Shown here in pieces: positions 24,276 through 32,260 of a stretch of 47,264 nt of DNA. The notes beneath the pieces are model-generated. The model was not told the DNA's origin. It saw nothing but the letters and a program-made list of their open reading frames with translations, and searched no databases. Position 1 is the first letter of the stretch. Every line of letters begins with the position of its first letter. The stretch comes from CTSOIL-112 sp049291875. Its GTDB lineage: Bacteria > Pseudomonadota > Gammaproteobacteria > Burkholderiales > Burkholderiaceae. Where the stretch lies: assembly GCA_049291875.1 (NCBI GenBank), contig JBATQE010000001.1, positions 1 to 47,264 of the forward strand. The letters are read 5' to 3'. A program made the translations under genes and the position numbers.

Positions 24276-24358
24276 TATAATGACAGGCGCAATTATATGC
24301 GCTAACGAGACCATAAAAATACTGATTTTCATATTCAAATCAGTCAATGTTCGTTAGC
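24276..24358 (+). promoter_or_regulatory. upp leader with -10 element and nested hairpins
   Basis: TATAAT at 24276-24281 is a likely -10 of upp, with a poor -35 (TTTTCA, 24252-24257). The transcript leader then contains two nested pairings: GCTAACGA (24301-24308) with TCGTTAGC (24351-24358), and inside it ACTGATTT (24321-24328) with AAATCAGT (24337-24344). No T run follows. The structure may regulate upp by RNA stability or by a pyrimidine-responsive mechanism, which is speculative. Confidence 0.4.
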
Positions 24359-24394
24359 CAGTCAGCCCATCTCTCTACTAAAAACGAGCGCTCT

Positions 24395-25042
24395 ATGAAA
24401 TCACACCCAGAATTTCCCAATCTTTTCGTCGTCGATCATCCGCTGGTCGCCCACAAACTCTCACACATGCGCGATCAGGATTCGTCCACGCGCACATTTC
24501 GCTCGCTGTTGCGCGAATTGACCCTATTGATGGGCTACGAATTGACCCGCGATTTGCCATTGACCACCAAGCGCATTCAAACCCCCTTGGTCGAAATGGA
24601 TGCGCCGGTGATTGCCGGTAAAAAAGTGGCGATTGTGCCTGTGCTGCGCGCCGGTCTGGGCATGGCCGACGGCTTGTTGGACTTGATTCCGTCTGCACGT
24701 CAGGGCCACATCGGTCTGTACCGCGACGAAAACCACAAACCGGTAGAGTATTTCGTGCGCCTGCCGGACACCGAAGGCCGCCTGTTCATTCTGTGTGACC
24801 CCATGCTCGCAACGGGCAACTCTGCGGTATACGCCGCCGATGTTCTGCTCAAACGCGGCGTGCCGCCGAGCAATATTCGCTTTTTGGCCTTGGTCGCCGC
24901 ACCTGAAGGCGTGCGCGTATTCCACGATGCACATCCCGACATTCAAGTCTACGTCGCCTCATTGGACGACCGTTTGAACGAACACGACTACATTGAACCC
25001 GGCTTGGGCGACGCAGGCGATCGAATTTTCGGCACTAAATAA
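24395..25042 (+). CDS. upp: Uracil phosphoribosyltransferase
   Basis: The 215-residue enzyme makes UMP from uracil and PRPP in pyrimidine salvage. Seen are DQDSSTRTFRSLLRELTLLM (about 24-43), GKKVAIVPVLRAGLGMADG, the PRPP loop CDPMLATGNSA and the C-terminal uracil-binding GLGDAGDRIFGTK. The usual loop is DPMLATGGS; here GGS is GNS. The ATG at 24395 is chosen because it matches the family length; an in-frame ATG at 24347 lies in the structured leader. The HAD gene follows 36 nt downstream. Confidence 0.96.
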   Translation: MKSHPEFPNLFVVDHPLVAHKLSHMRDQDSSTRTFRSLLRELTLLMGYELTRDLPLTTKRIQTPLVEMDAPVIAGKKVAIVPVLRAGLGMADGLLDLIPSARQGHIGLYRDENHKPVEYFVRLPDTEGRLFILCDPMLATGNSAVYAADVLLKRGVPPSNIRFLALVAAPEGVRVFHDAHPDIQVYVASLDDRLNEHDYIEPGLGDAGDRIFGTK

Positions 25043-25078
25043 TTGTTCAAAAATAATCCTTCTCAGAAAGTCAGCGTC

Positions 25079-25768
25079 ATGGAGAAAAACCGATTCAAAG
25101 CCATTTTGTTCGATTTGGATGGCACGTTATTACACACCGCGCCCGATTTAACCTTGGCTGTGAACAATCTGCGCATCGAATACGGCTTGCCCGCCCTGCC
25201 GGCCGATGAAGCCATCGCAATGGTTGGACGCGGCGCCATCAATCTGGTGCGTCGCGCATTGCGCGAAGTCATCGATCAAACGACCGAACGCGGCGAATCA
25301 TTCGATGTGGAAGCTGCTTACGCACGCTTTGCCAAACATTACCACGCGGTCAATGGCCGCCATACCATTGAATACGCGGGGGTCACCGATACGTTGCAAC
25401 GATTGCACGCGCAAGGCATCCAATTGGGCATTGTCACCAATAAACCATCCGAATTCACTTTACCGCTGGTGCGTCAATTCGGCTGGGGCAAACTATTTGA
25501 AGCGGTGGTTTGCGGCGACACCACGCCATTCAAAAAGCCCAATCCGACGCCGTTGGTATTTGCTCTGCAACAATTGGCTGTTGATGCAAACGACGCGTTG
25601 ATGGTCGGCGATTCGATGAATGACGCTTTGGCAGCGCAGGCCGCAGGCTGCGCCTGTACCATTTTGAGCTATGGTTATAATGAAGGCACGCCGATGCGCG
25701 ACGCATTAAGCGAACAGCAACTGAGCATCCCCGTATTTGACGAGTTTGCCCACGCGGTTCCGGCGTGA
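25079..25768 (+). CDS. gph: HAD-superfamily phosphatase, phosphoglycolate phosphatase-like
   Basis: A 229-residue HAD hydrolase. Motif I is FDLDGTLLHT (11-20, nucleophile Asp12 and Asp14), motif II is VTNKPSEF, motif III is the Lys in TPFKKPNPTP, and motif IV is MVGDSMND. The cap inserted after motif I and the overall sequence are of the Gph type that dephosphorylates 2-phosphoglycolate, although relatives with other substrates exist. The ATG at 25079 is preferred to an in-frame TTG at 25043 because it puts motif I at the usual distance. It is co-directional with upp and ends at a strong terminator. Confidence 0.85.
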   Translation: MEKNRFKAILFDLDGTLLHTAPDLTLAVNNLRIEYGLPALPADEAIAMVGRGAINLVRRALREVIDQTTERGESFDVEAAYARFAKHYHAVNGRHTIEYAGVTDTLQRLHAQGIQLGIVTNKPSEFTLPLVRQFGWGKLFEAVVCGDTTPFKKPNPTPLVFALQQLAVDANDALMVGDSMNDALAAQAAGCACTILSYGYNEGTPMRDALSEQQLSIPVFDEFAHAVPA

Positions 25769-25818
25769 GTGACAACAAGTGAGAGAGCAAGCCCGTCACT
25801 ATTTCCGACGCACAAAAT

Positions 25819-25846
25819 AAAAGGTCAACCGAACGTTGACCTTTTT
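25819..25846 (+). terminator. Terminator of the upp-gph transcript
   Basis: AAAAGGTCAAC (25819-25829) pairs with GTTGACCTTTT (25835-25845), 11 bp with a 5-nt loop, ending in T residues. It lies about 50 nt after the HAD gene. Confidence 0.85.
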
Positions 25847-25932
25847 ATGCTCATTATGCTCCATAGAGCGCACGCGCACCTGTCGCAAACACTGCTGCGA
25901 CAGGCCACAGAAGAAGATAAGACAATGACCGA

Positions 25933-26055
25933 TTATTTTTTGGTCAGTAATTTATACACCGCAACGGCGGTCGCAATCGCAAAAATCACCAAAGCAATCA
26001 CCACATATTGCATTGCAGGTGGCACATACATCCAAAAATCATGCAGAGCTTGCAT
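25933..26055 (-). CDS. Small single-pass membrane protein, 40 residues
   Basis: A short frame encodes 40 residues with the N-terminal MQALHDFWMYVPPAMQ, a hydrophobic helix of about 20 residues (VVIALVIFAIATAVAVY, 18-34), and a positive C-terminal end LLTKK. GGAGTTGAGG lies directly upstream of the ATG at 26055, a strong ribosome-binding site. A hairpin, CCTGTCGCA/TGCGACAGG (plus 25879-25904), lies downstream. The start, helix and ribosome site support a real gene, likely inner-membrane with the C-terminus in the cytoplasm. I do not recognise the family; many small membrane proteins of this type modulate transporters or stress responses. Confidence 0.65.
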   Translation of the reverse strand: MQALHDFWMYVPPAMQYVVIALVIFAIATAVAVYKLLTKK

Positions 26056-26365
26056 CCTCAACTCCTATCATCAACCCCGCTCACAAAATGGACTCTGCCA
26101 AGCGGGTATTGGCAGAATCGGTGTATCAACACACCTCGGCTCAGGCAAGACACGCGCCCAATCAAGCGGGTATTACCCCGAACGAGTTGGACATAATTCA
26201 TCCACATTCGGAATCATACCGCAAAACCTTTTTTAAAAAATGGTTTTTAAGCCTGATTTAAGGTAAAAATCGGTAAGGAGCTGGGTTGAGTATGGCATTT
26301 TTGTATATTTGCAACAGTTTTTTCAGTTTTTGCTGAAATTTAGGAATCACCTATTTTATCCATCT
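26056..26365. other. Intergenic stretch without a supported gene
   Basis: No convincing coding frame is seen. The stretch probably holds the promoter of the 40-residue membrane protein on the minus strand. An imperfect A/T palindrome, CCTTTTTTAAAAAATGG (about 26226-26243), lies in its middle and could be a weak terminator or a DNA curvature site. The left part has a repeated AAGCGGGTATT (about 26099 and 26164), in a roughly 65-nt spaced direct repeat. Confidence 0.35.
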
Positions 26366-26401
26366 GCAAAAAACAAAAAGCGCTCCATCAGGAGCGCTTT
26401 C
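26366..26401 (-). terminator. Terminator of the DEAD-box helicase gene
   Basis: On the minus strand AAAGCGCTCC pairs with GGAGCGCTTT (plus 26377-26400) around a 4-nt loop, and is followed by T-rich sequence. It lies about 28 nt after the helicase stop. Confidence 0.8.
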
Positions 26402-26428
26402 ATCAGCGTCATTTCGTAGAAATTGGGC

Positions 26429-28042
26429 TTAGAAACTCGGTTTGCGATTGGCACGTGGCTTCGCACCATTGGCCGGACGACCGGTTGAACGGCCTGCCGA
26501 ACGTGTGTCGGCAAACGGTTTGGCAAATGCGCGAGACTCAGTCTGCTTGCCACGGTGTTCGCGGCGCGGACGATGCTCTTCACCAAAAGCAGGACGAGCG
26601 GCGCGCTCATTGCCAAAACCACCGGCTTCCGAGCGAGGCTCAGCACGGCCATAACGCGCCGATGTACGATCTGCACGAGGCGCATCGCCGCGTGGTTTGC
26701 CGTGACCAAAACCGCCACGAGATTCACCGCCCTCTGCCGAGCGCGGCGCGCCTGAGCGCGCACCGTGGTGTGGCACACCTGAGCGCGAACCGGCGCGTGA
26801 GCCGCTTGGGCGCGCACCGCCACGACCTTTGCTCGGTTTACCGGCTTTAAAGTCTTCGTGTGAGAGCTGCGGCTCCAAACCTTTGATCTGCGTCACATTG
26901 ATGCGGCTGTTGATGTAGCGTTCGATTTGACGAATTTTAAAGGCATCGTTGCGTTGTGCGAACGTGACCGAAATCCCTTCGCGACCCGCACGACCGGTAC
27001 GGCCAATGCGATGCACATAGTCTTCCGCCTTCATCGGCAAGCCGTAATTGAATACGTGCGAAATCGTCGGTACGTCAATCCCACGCGCTGCCACGTCGGT
27101 CGCAACCAACACACGCACACGTCCTTTACGCAAGGATTCGAGGCGACGGTTGCGCACCATTTGCGGCATCGCACCGTGCAATGAGGTCGCGGAAATGCCC
27201 AATTCGATCAACTCGTCGGCCAAACGCTCGGTTTCGATCTGAGTCGAGGCAAACACCACGGCTTGATCGAGTTCCGGATCAGCGAGCCAGTGCATCAGCA
27301 TTTTGTGCTGGTGATGCGAGTTGTCCGCCCATTGCAAATGTTGGGTGATGTTGGTGTGTTTTTCTTGCACGCTGGCCAACATGATTTGTTGCGGTTCGAT
27401 CATCAGCGCTGCGGCCAATTTGGTTTCGCGCGGGGTAAATGTTGCGGAGAACATCAATGTCTGCTCGCGGTGCTCGCACGCATCGGCAATCGCGTTGATC
27501 TCATCCGAGAAACCCAAATCGAGCATACGATCGGCTTCGTCCAACACCAAGGTATGCAACTGCGACAGGTTAATTCCACCTTGCTGTACCCAGTCAAGTA
27601 AACGACCGGGCGTGGCCACGACCAATTGCGCGCCTTTTAAACCTTGTTTTTGTTTGAAATACGAGGTGCCGCCGACGATGGTCGCCACGCGAATACCACG
27701 GGTGTTCTTGACCAAATTGATCGCGTCCGACGATACCTGCTGCGCCAACTCACGGGTCGGACACAACACCAAGGTCATGGGCGCGTTCGACGGGTTGTTT
27801 TTGCCTGAGCCAATCGCATTCACAATCTGCTGCAATGCCGGTAATAAAAACGCTGCTGTTTTACCGCTGCCGGTTTGCGAAGCGACAATCCAGTCGCCCC
27901 CTTGCAATGCGGCGGGAACCAAAGCGGCCTGTACCGGTGTCGGCTGGGTGTAGCCCAAAGCGGTAATGCTGGTTAATAAAGAATCAGCCAAGCCCATGTC
28001 TGCAAAAGAAATGGGGCTGGTTTCGTGTTGTACTGTAGTCAT
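26429..28042 (-). CDS. DEAD-box RNA helicase, RhlE-like, with Arg/Gly-rich tail
   Basis: A 537-residue ATP-dependent RNA helicase. Motifs are the Q motif (FADMGLAD to GYTQPTPVQ, about 13-38), Walker A ASQTGSGKT (54-62), PTRELA (95-100), TPGR, DEAD (168-171), SAT (199-201) and HRIGRTGRAGR near residue 350. The last 115 residues or so are Arg/Gly/Ser/Pro-rich, as in RhlE and related cold-shock and ribosome-assembly helicases, and would bind RNA non-specifically. The start at 28042 (MTTVQHETSP) fits family N-termini better than the longer frame from 28093. It is divergent from the LOG-family gene across about 420 bp. Confidence 0.93.
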   Translation of the reverse strand: MTTVQHETSPISFADMGLADSLLTSITALGYTQPTPVQAALVPAALQGGDWIVASQTGSGKTAAFLLPALQQIVNAIGSGKNNPSNAPMTLVLCPTRELAQQVSSDAINLVKNTRGIRVATIVGGTSYFKQKQGLKGAQLVVATPGRLLDWVQQGGINLSQLHTLVLDEADRMLDLGFSDEINAIADACEHREQTLMFSATFTPRETKLAAALMIEPQQIMLASVQEKHTNITQHLQWADNSHHQHKMLMHWLADPELDQAVVFASTQIETERLADELIELGISATSLHGAMPQMVRNRRLESLRKGRVRVLVATDVAARGIDVPTISHVFNYGLPMKAEDYVHRIGRTGRAGREGISVTFAQRNDAFKIRQIERYINSRINVTQIKGLEPQLSHEDFKAGKPSKGRGGARPSGSRAGSRSGVPHHGARSGAPRSAEGGESRGGFGHGKPRGDAPRADRTSARYGRAEPRSEAGGFGNERAARPAFGEEHRPRREHRGKQTESRAFAKPFADTRSAGRSTGRPANGAKPRANRKPSF

Positions 28043-28464
28043 AAAAATCCATGATGTGCCATACGCGCGCAAAAATTGAGCCAACCGGCGCACGCAATCG
28101 TGGGCAAGCTGTCCAAATAAAAAGCAGAGTTAGAAAAAAGCTAACGCGCTGACGGGGTATAAAAAACATCGACCGTCAGAATAGACACTTCACTGAAATG
28201 AAGGAAAGAGCGACAGGATCAAGCTGTAATCGTCGCAAAAGACTGGGGGCGATGAGACAAAAAATTGAAATCGATTCATGCGTGATTTCAAAGGTGGCGC
28301 ATTATGCCACAAAATCCAACCCTTGTGTTGAACCTTAGCAAAATAGTCAACAATTGCGCGTTTATATGCACAAATCGCACGGATAGCCGCATCGAGCCGA
28401 CATCGCGTACAATACGCTTTAATCAAAAATTGGTACAACACAATCAACAACAAAGGAAAGGCGC
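28043..28464. other. Divergent intergenic region between helicase and LOG-family genes
   Basis: This 422-bp gap has no supported gene. It should hold both divergent promoters; a -10-like TACAAT is at 28408-28413 without a clear -35. Small hairpins are present: GTTAG/CTAAC near 28128 and GTGGC (28294-28298) with GCCAC (28306-28310). The long distance from either start suggests long leaders, which are common for RNA-helicase genes, but no known riboswitch or cold-shock motif is recognised. Confidence 0.3.
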
Positions 28465-29211
28465 ATGAATCAAAACGCCCGCAAAGATATCAAAACCCTC
28501 ACCGGCCATGAAATCAATGAGCTGGAACACATCACCATGACCAAGGCGCGCGAGTCGTGGCATATTTTTGGCATCATGTCCGAGTTTGTGCAGTCTGCCG
28601 AGCAGCTGGCGAATATTCGCCCCGCCGTGAGTATTTTCGGCTCCGCGCGTCTGCGCCCCGAAAATGCGTATTACCAAAAAACCGAGGAATTGGCGCGTCT
28701 GTTATCGAACGCGGGCTTCAGCGTGATCTCCGGCGGCGGCCCGGGCATCATGGAGGCGGCCAATAAAGGCGCCTTTGGCGGCAAAGGCCAATCGGTCGGG
28801 TTGAACATCGTCTTGCCGCACGAACAGATGGGCAATCCATACCAAAACATTTCGATCAACTTTCGCCACTTTTTCTCGCGCAAAGTCGCGTTCGTCAAAT
28901 ACGCCACCGCCTACGTCGTGCTGCCGGGTGGTTTCGGCACAATGGACGAGCTATTCGAGGCGCTCACGCTGATCCAAACCGGTAAAAGCCGCCGTATGCC
29001 GATTTACCTATACGGCTCGGAATTTTGGAACGGCCTGTGGGCTTGGGTGCGCGAACAACTACTGGGCAAAGGCCTGATCAGTGAGCCGGATTTGGATTTG
29101 GTACAGATCACCGATGACCCGCAATTCATCGTCAACAGCATTTTTGACTTTTACGAAGAACGCGGTTTCGCCCCAACCGACATTGAGCGCGCGCAAATGC
29201 TGCAACTGTAA
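28465..29211 (+). CDS. LOG-family protein (TIGR00730 type Rossmann fold)
   Basis: A 248-residue cytosolic protein of the LOG family (lysine-decarboxylase-like fold). The hallmark SGGGPGIMEAANKGA (89-103) and LPGGFGTMDE (153-162), which form the nucleotide-monophosphate site, are both intact. Plant relatives release cytokinin bases from their riboside monophosphates, and bacterial ones hydrolyse nucleoside monophosphates, so a nucleotide 5'-monophosphate phosphoribohydrolase activity is plausible. An AAAGGAAAGG site precedes the ATG. It is followed by thrB, with a hairpin in the gap. Confidence 0.88.
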   Translation: MNQNARKDIKTLTGHEINELEHITMTKARESWHIFGIMSEFVQSAEQLANIRPAVSIFGSARLRPENAYYQKTEELARLLSNAGFSVISGGGPGIMEAANKGAFGGKGQSVGLNIVLPHEQMGNPYQNISINFRHFFSRKVAFVKYATAYVVLPGGFGTMDELFEALTLIQTGKSRRMPIYLYGSEFWNGLWAWVREQLLGKGLISEPDLDLVQITDDPQFIVNSIFDFYEERGFAPTDIERAQMLQL

Positions 29212-29273
29212 GTGCCTTGGCTACGTTCTTACTCATTCCCCTTCATTAAGCGCAAGCCGTCAAAGATTCAAAT

Positions 29274-29304
29274 CAGCCTGCAAACTTTGCTAAAATGCAG
29301 GCTG
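29274..29304 (+). terminator. Hairpin upstream of thrB
   Basis: CAGCCTGCA (29274-29282) pairs perfectly with TGCAGGCTG (29296-29304) across a 13-nt loop, then TTTGATTTTG follows. It may end the LOG-family transcript. The loop and left edge of the right arm contain TAAAAT, a possible -10 of a thrB promoter, so the site may be both. Confidence 0.5.
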
Positions 29305-29344
29305 TTTGATTTTGTCCCCACAACAGCACAAAGACACACTATTT

Positions 29345-30319
29345 ATGGCAGTTTTCACACCCGTCACCCACGAAGAACTCGAACAATGGCTCGCACCGCT
29401 CCACTTGGGCGCACTGGTTGCGCACAAAGGCATCGCCAGCGGCATTGAAAACTCCAATTTTTTTGTCACTCTGGCGCGTGATGGCGTACATACCGATTAT
29501 GTTTTGACGATATTTGAGGTGCTCAAGGCCGAACAACTGCCCTTTTATCTCGAATTGATGCAGCATTTGGCGCAAAAAGGCTTGCCTGTTCCACGCCCGT
29601 ACGCGGACGAACACGGGGCATTGTTCCGCACGCTTGCGGGCAAACCAGCCAGCTTGGTCTCCAAATTGGCAGGCAAAGACACCAGCGAACCCAGTCCGGC
29701 GCATTGTGCCAGCGTTGGCCGCACATTGGCGCAGATGCATTTGGCTGTGGCAGATTTCAAAGGCACGCAATCGAATCTGCGCGGATTGAGCTGGTGGCTG
29801 GAAATGCAGGCCAAAGTGGCTGAATTCTTGCCCGAGCCGATCGCTGCACTGCTCCACGACGAAATCAAGTTGCAAAGCGAATTTGCACAAACCGAGCTGT
29901 ATCGCGCATTACCCACCGGCGCAGGGCACTGCGATTTGTTCGTGGATAATGTGCTATTTGCCGACGCGAATACACCGTCATTCATCGATTTTTACTTTGC
30001 CGGCGTGGATCGATTCCTGTTCGATCTGGCCGTGACGGCGAACGACTGGTGTATTGACCGTGCCAGCGGTGAATTTTTGCCCGAGCAGTTGAGCGCATTG
30101 TTACAGGCCTACCACTCCGTTAAGCCGTTGACCGAGGCCGATCATGCGGCGTGGTCGATGATGTTGCGCGCGGCGGCCTTGCGTTTTTGGATTTCGCGCC
30201 TATATGACTATTATCGAACCCGTTCGGCGCAAATGCTCACACCGAAAGACCCGACCCATTTTGAACGCATTTTGACCCTGCGCCGCGCCATGCACAGCGA
30301 CAACACCATTTGGATTTGA
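29345..30319 (+). CDS. thrB: Homoserine kinase (aminoglycoside-phosphotransferase fold)
   Basis: A 324-residue enzyme that phosphorylates homoserine in threonine synthesis. This is the choline/aminoglycoside-kinase-fold type found in betaproteobacteria and pseudomonads, not the GHMP type of enterics. It shows MAVFTPVTHEELEQWL at the start, GIASGIENSNFFVTL, the Brenner-type catalytic GHCDLFVDNVLFAD and IDFYFAGVDRF. The ATG at 29345 matches family starts. The gene for a BPSS1780-type membrane protein follows 13 nt later, as in other betaproteobacteria. No other thr genes are in the window. Confidence 0.94.
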   Translation: MAVFTPVTHEELEQWLAPLHLGALVAHKGIASGIENSNFFVTLARDGVHTDYVLTIFEVLKAEQLPFYLELMQHLAQKGLPVPRPYADEHGALFRTLAGKPASLVSKLAGKDTSEPSPAHCASVGRTLAQMHLAVADFKGTQSNLRGLSWWLEMQAKVAEFLPEPIAALLHDEIKLQSEFAQTELYRALPTGAGHCDLFVDNVLFADANTPSFIDFYFAGVDRFLFDLAVTANDWCIDRASGEFLPEQLSALLQAYHSVKPLTEADHAAWSMMLRAAALRFWISRLYDYYRTRSAQMLTPKDPTHFERILTLRRAMHSDNTIWI

Positions 30320-30332
30320 GAAAGCCCAGCGA

Positions 30333-31244
30333 ATGACCCCGACACCCAAAGATACCGCCATCGTTCCACTCTCCATCATGCGCATGCCAATCTCGCATGC
30401 GTTTGTATGGATTAAAAACGCCATCACGCTGATTAAAGCGCAACCGCTGATTATTCTGTTGGCCAGCACGTGGATCATCTTTGCTGAAATGCTGCTCACC
30501 GGCATTCTTCCGGGCGTAGGCATGGTGCTGTTTTTATTGATTGCACCCGCATTGGCGTTCGGCATGGCCGATGTGTGCCAAAGCATCCGCATTCAAGAGA
30601 ACACCTCACCTCTGGCCATTTTCAGCCCGCTGTTCAATAAAGTACGCAATCGCCTGCTCAGCCTCGGTCTGATTTACGCCACCGTACTGTTTGGTCTGTT
30701 TCTCATCAGCCAAACCGTCATCGATCAAAACGCGCTCAATGAAACCTTTAAAAACATGCTCGCACTGCAAGACATCGACAACATCGAAACCATGCGCGCC
30801 CAATCCAAAGAAATTTGGGCGCAATTGATCGAGCAAAAAGGACTGTTTCTGGCCTTCGGCATGATGATCGCCGGCTCCATGCTGATTCAAACCCTGTTGA
30901 TGTATTCACCGCTGTTCGCCGTTTGGCAAAATGCACAGGCACCACAGGCCGTTTGGCTCTCCATTCGCACCATCTTCGTCAATATTTTGCCGATTGGCTT
31001 GACCATCGTCCTGATTTTCGGCGTGTTTGCCGCACTCAGCCTGATCATTTCGATTCTTGGAATGCGCTCGCCCTCGCTGATGATGTTCATCATCATGGGG
31101 CTGTGGGTGCTGTTCAACGCTGTGGTCAACGCCGTCACCTACACCAGCTACTACGACATCATCCGCACCAGCCTGACCAACAGCGTACAAGACAATATCG
31201 ACCAGATTTTGGATGGTTCTGCCAAAGACCGTAATGCGGGTTAA
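30333..31244 (+). CDS. BPSS1780-family integral membrane protein
   Basis: A 303-residue membrane protein with about six hydrophobic segments: AQPLIILLASTWIIFAEMLL, GVGMVLFLLIAPALAFGMADV, the third LGLIYATVLFGLFLIS, then after a polar loop (about 130-165) GLFLAFGMMIAGSMLIQTLL, and finally two segments near residues 215-265. The position directly after thrB and the sequence type are those of the betaproteobacterial BPSS1780 family, whose function is unknown. It is probably cotranscribed with thrB (14-nt gap). Confidence 0.85.
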   Translation: MTPTPKDTAIVPLSIMRMPISHAFVWIKNAITLIKAQPLIILLASTWIIFAEMLLTGILPGVGMVLFLLIAPALAFGMADVCQSIRIQENTSPLAIFSPLFNKVRNRLLSLGLIYATVLFGLFLISQTVIDQNALNETFKNMLALQDIDNIETMRAQSKEIWAQLIEQKGLFLAFGMMIAGSMLIQTLLMYSPLFAVWQNAQAPQAVWLSIRTIFVNILPIGLTIVLIFGVFAALSLIISILGMRSPSLMMFIIMGLWVLFNAVVNAVTYTSYYDIIRTSLTNSVQDNIDQILDGSAKDRNAG

Positions 31245-31297
31245 ATACCGAAAAACCCAATCAACGCAATAAAAATGCAAAATCCGTTAAATCCATA

Positions 31298-31326
31298 TTG
31301 ACAAATCAATCAAACGTCCGCATAAT
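31298..31326 (+). promoter_or_regulatory. Strong sigma-70 promoter of the tRNA-Met gene
   Basis: TTGACA (31298-31303), a 17-nt spacer, and CATAAT (31321-31326) form a near-consensus promoter. Its -10 ends 11 nt before the mature tRNA 5' end, as expected for a stable RNA gene. Confidence 0.8.
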
Positions 31327-31337
31327 GCGCAACTCAT

Positions 31338-31414
<77 letters not shown>

Positions 31415-31420
31415 AATTCT

Positions 31421-31451
31421 AAACGGCTTGCATCTATTGCAAGCCGTTTTT
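31421..31451 (+). terminator. Terminator of the tRNA-Met gene
   Basis: AAACGGCTTGCA (31421-31432) pairs perfectly with TGCAAGCCGTTT (31438-31449), followed by T residues. It starts 7 nt after the tRNA CCA end. Confidence 0.88.
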
Positions 31452-31492
31452 GCATGATATTATTTGATTTATAGGTGCATAAGGGCTTCATC

Positions 31493-32257
31493 ATGCCGAC
31501 TCAAAAAATCGCTCAAAACTACCTTCGTGTTGCGCAAAACGTCGCCGCTGCCTGTGTGGCGGCGCAGCGTTCATCCGAGTCGGTATTGTTGCTGGCGGTG
31601 AGCAAAACCCATCCGATGACCAGCGTATTGGCAGCATACAACGCAGGTGCGCGCCATTTCGGTGAAAATTATGCTCAGGAAGGCACGGCGAAAATCGAAG
31701 CCTTGGATGAACACTTACCCGAAAATCAAGCCGTCTGGCATTTCATCGGCCCCTTGCAAAGCAATAAATCCCGCGCCGTCGCGGAATATTTCGACTGGGT
31801 ACACTCGGTGGACCGTCTGAAAATCGCACAGCGTTTGAATGAACAACGCCCTGTTTCACGTGCGCCGTTGAATATTTGCCTACAAGTGAACATGGACGAT
31901 GAGGCGAGCAAAAGTGGCTGTTCGCCCGAAGAAGCACCCGCGCTGGCGCTGGCCATTGCTGCCTTGCCCAATCTGCACCTGCGCGGCCTGATGGCCATTC
32001 CCAAAGCCATCGATCATGCCGCGCCACACGCCGAGCAGTGTGCGCCCTTCATCGCTCTGAGCCAATTATTCAGCCAAATTCAATCGCAGTTACCCCCAGC
32101 GCAGGCTGCGCATTTCGACACCCTGTCCATGGGTATGTCCGATGATTATCAGCAAGCCATTTCGTCCGGTAGTACCATGGTGCGCATTGGCACGGCCATT
32201 TTTGGCGCACGCGCGTATGCTGCGCAAACCTCAATCACTCCAGATCAACAAGGATAA
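31493..32257 (+). CDS. yggS: YggS-family pyridoxal-phosphate homeostasis protein
   Basis: A 254-residue PLP-binding TIM-barrel protein of the YggS/PLPBP family, which controls free PLP and related amino-acid balance. The PLP-lysine is Lys38 in LLAVSKTHP (33-41). Other markers are GENYAQEGTAKIE, WHFIGPLQSNK, VDRLKIAQRLNE, LSMGMSDDYQQAI and the phosphate-site GSTMVRIGTAIFGAR. The start at 31493 has AAGGGC about 6 nt upstream; a GTG six codons earlier is less likely. proC follows after 3 nt, a frequent yggS-proC operon. Confidence 0.95.
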   Translation: MPTQKIAQNYLRVAQNVAAACVAAQRSSESVLLLAVSKTHPMTSVLAAYNAGARHFGENYAQEGTAKIEALDEHLPENQAVWHFIGPLQSNKSRAVAEYFDWVHSVDRLKIAQRLNEQRPVSRAPLNICLQVNMDDEASKSGCSPEEAPALALAIAALPNLHLRGLMAIPKAIDHAAPHAEQCAPFIALSQLFSQIQSQLPPAQAAHFDTLSMGMSDDYQQAISSGSTMVRIGTAIFGARAYAAQTSITPDQQG

Positions 32258-32260
32258 TCC

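Noticed and set aside
26429..26850. Plus-strand frames over the helicase C-terminal tail (Arg-rich)
   Set aside because: They come from the repetitive, GC-rich Arg/Gly coding of the helicase tail and lack starts and ribosome sites.
28465..29211. Lysine decarboxylase
   Set aside because: The PGGFGTMDE and GGGPGIM motifs place it in the LOG family, which was once named after that enzyme but lacks its PLP fold.
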